Shown in pieces: positions 12,920 through 13,371 of a DNA stretch of 13,371 nucleotides; the first letter of the stretch is position 1; every line of letters starts with the position of its first letter. Source of the DNA: Coriobacteriia bacterium. GTDB taxonomy: Bacteria; Actinomycetota; Coriobacteriia; Anaerosomatales; Anaerosomataceae. The DNA lies in contig JAFGUS010000135.1 of NCBI GenBank assembly GCA_016938395.1, forward strand, positions 1-13,371. The letters run 5' to 3'. The notes under the pieces were generated by a model that did not search any database, was not told the origin of the DNA, and worked only from the letters and a program-made list of their open reading frames with translations. A program made the position numbers and the translations under genes.

Positions 12920-13371
12920 ATGCGCACACTCACGCGCCGGCGGGACCGCATCCGCCACGCCACCGCATGGCTCGCTCTGGCCTCGATCGCGGTGCTGCTA
13001 CTGCTGCCGGCGGTCGCCTTCGCCGAAAGCCTGCTCGTCTCCGACTACAGCGTGCCGTACGAAGCGGCCCCCGGCGACGACCAGAGCGACGGCTGGTACA
13101 TCACCGATGAGAACGTTCTCGGCGAACCGATCTTCACGGCGGGAGCCTTGCGAGGCGCGGACGGGTCCAACGGCCTGGACTGGTCAGGATCCATGGAGGT
13201 GGACGCCCGGGTGGTGGGCCGCGGTTACCGTGCCGACGAGTACTTCACGCCGTTCACCTCGTTCGAGGACTTCGCGGCACGCTCGTCGCAGATCACCCTC
13301 ACAGAAGACTACCTGTTCCGACCCCTGGGCGACCCCTCCGTGCGCAGTTGGTCCGGCGCACAGCGGACCAC
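12920..13371 (+). CDS. Secreted or membrane-anchored protein, cut by window edge
   Basis: An open frame of 150 codons begins at ATG 12920, directly after the TAG of the zinc-ribbon gene, with AGGAGG 10 bases upstream, and runs off the right edge. The N-terminus is a clear signal peptide: basic MRTLTRRRDRIRHATAW, hydrophobic LALASIAVLLLLPAVAF, and probable cleavage at AFA-ES near residue 36. The exported part begins SLLVSDYSVPYEAAPGDDQSDGWYITDENVLGEPIF and is acidic and rich in aromatic residues. No recognised domain is seen in the visible portion. Co-transcription with the zinc-ribbon membrane protein suggests an envelope role, which is inference. Confidence 0.85.
   Translation, partial: MRTLTRRRDRIRHATAWLALASIAVLLLLPAVAFAESLLVSDYSVPYEAAPGDDQSDGWYITDENVLGEPIFTAGALRGADGSNGLDWSGSMEVDARVVGRGYRADEYFTPFTSFEDFAARSSQITLTEDYLFRPLGDPSVRSWSGAQRT

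Overview
The window is GC-rich, uses many GTG starts, packs genes tightly with 1-8 bp junctions, and encodes a DUF2510 protein, a flavodiiron O2/NO reductase and a complete selenocysteine insertion system. Together these suggest an anaerobic, high-GC actinobacterium, possibly of the Coriobacteriia type. The taxonomic call is inference only.

The left quarter (about 1-3458) is the most unusual part. I read it as an integron. A tyrosine recombinase with the IntI-specific insert and the IntI C-terminal signature lies on the minus strand at 2487-3458. It is followed, in the same direction, by a BrnT/BrnA toxin-antitoxin pair. Next comes a possible attI (or decayed attC) at 1805-1879. Beyond it are single-gene cassettes, each ending in a recombination site: a PD-(D/E)XK (VRR-NUC-like) protein with an 86-bp attC at 1200-1285, then a membrane-anchored Ltp-repeat protein with a 60-bp attC at 246-305. 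A third cassette gene of unknown function runs off the left edge. Both attC sites show paired R boxes, paired L boxes and a single extrahelical G on the strand that is the bottom strand relative to the cassette genes. The integrase points the same way as the cassettes, the reverse of the classical layout.

The middle (3601-6236) holds chromosomal housekeeping genes: a small DUF2892 membrane protein on the plus strand, convergent with fprA, then a trans-type polyprenyl diphosphate synthase with a good sigma70-type promoter. A 41-bp direct repeat lies between fprA and the prenyl synthase gene.

From 12169 leftward to 6378 a long minus-strand block carries selA, selB and selC (tRNA-Sec), so the whole core of selenocysteine synthesis and decoding except selD is together. 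It continues with a small Cys-rich protein, a nitroreductase and a FetAB-like ABC ATPase/permease pair, the last three joined by a 1-nt gap, a 4-bp overlap and an 8-bp overlap. No selenoprotein gene is visible in the window.

Divergent from selA, on the plus strand, are a zinc-ribbon membrane protein (12248-12919) and a secreted protein that starts one base after its stop codon and is cut by the right edge.
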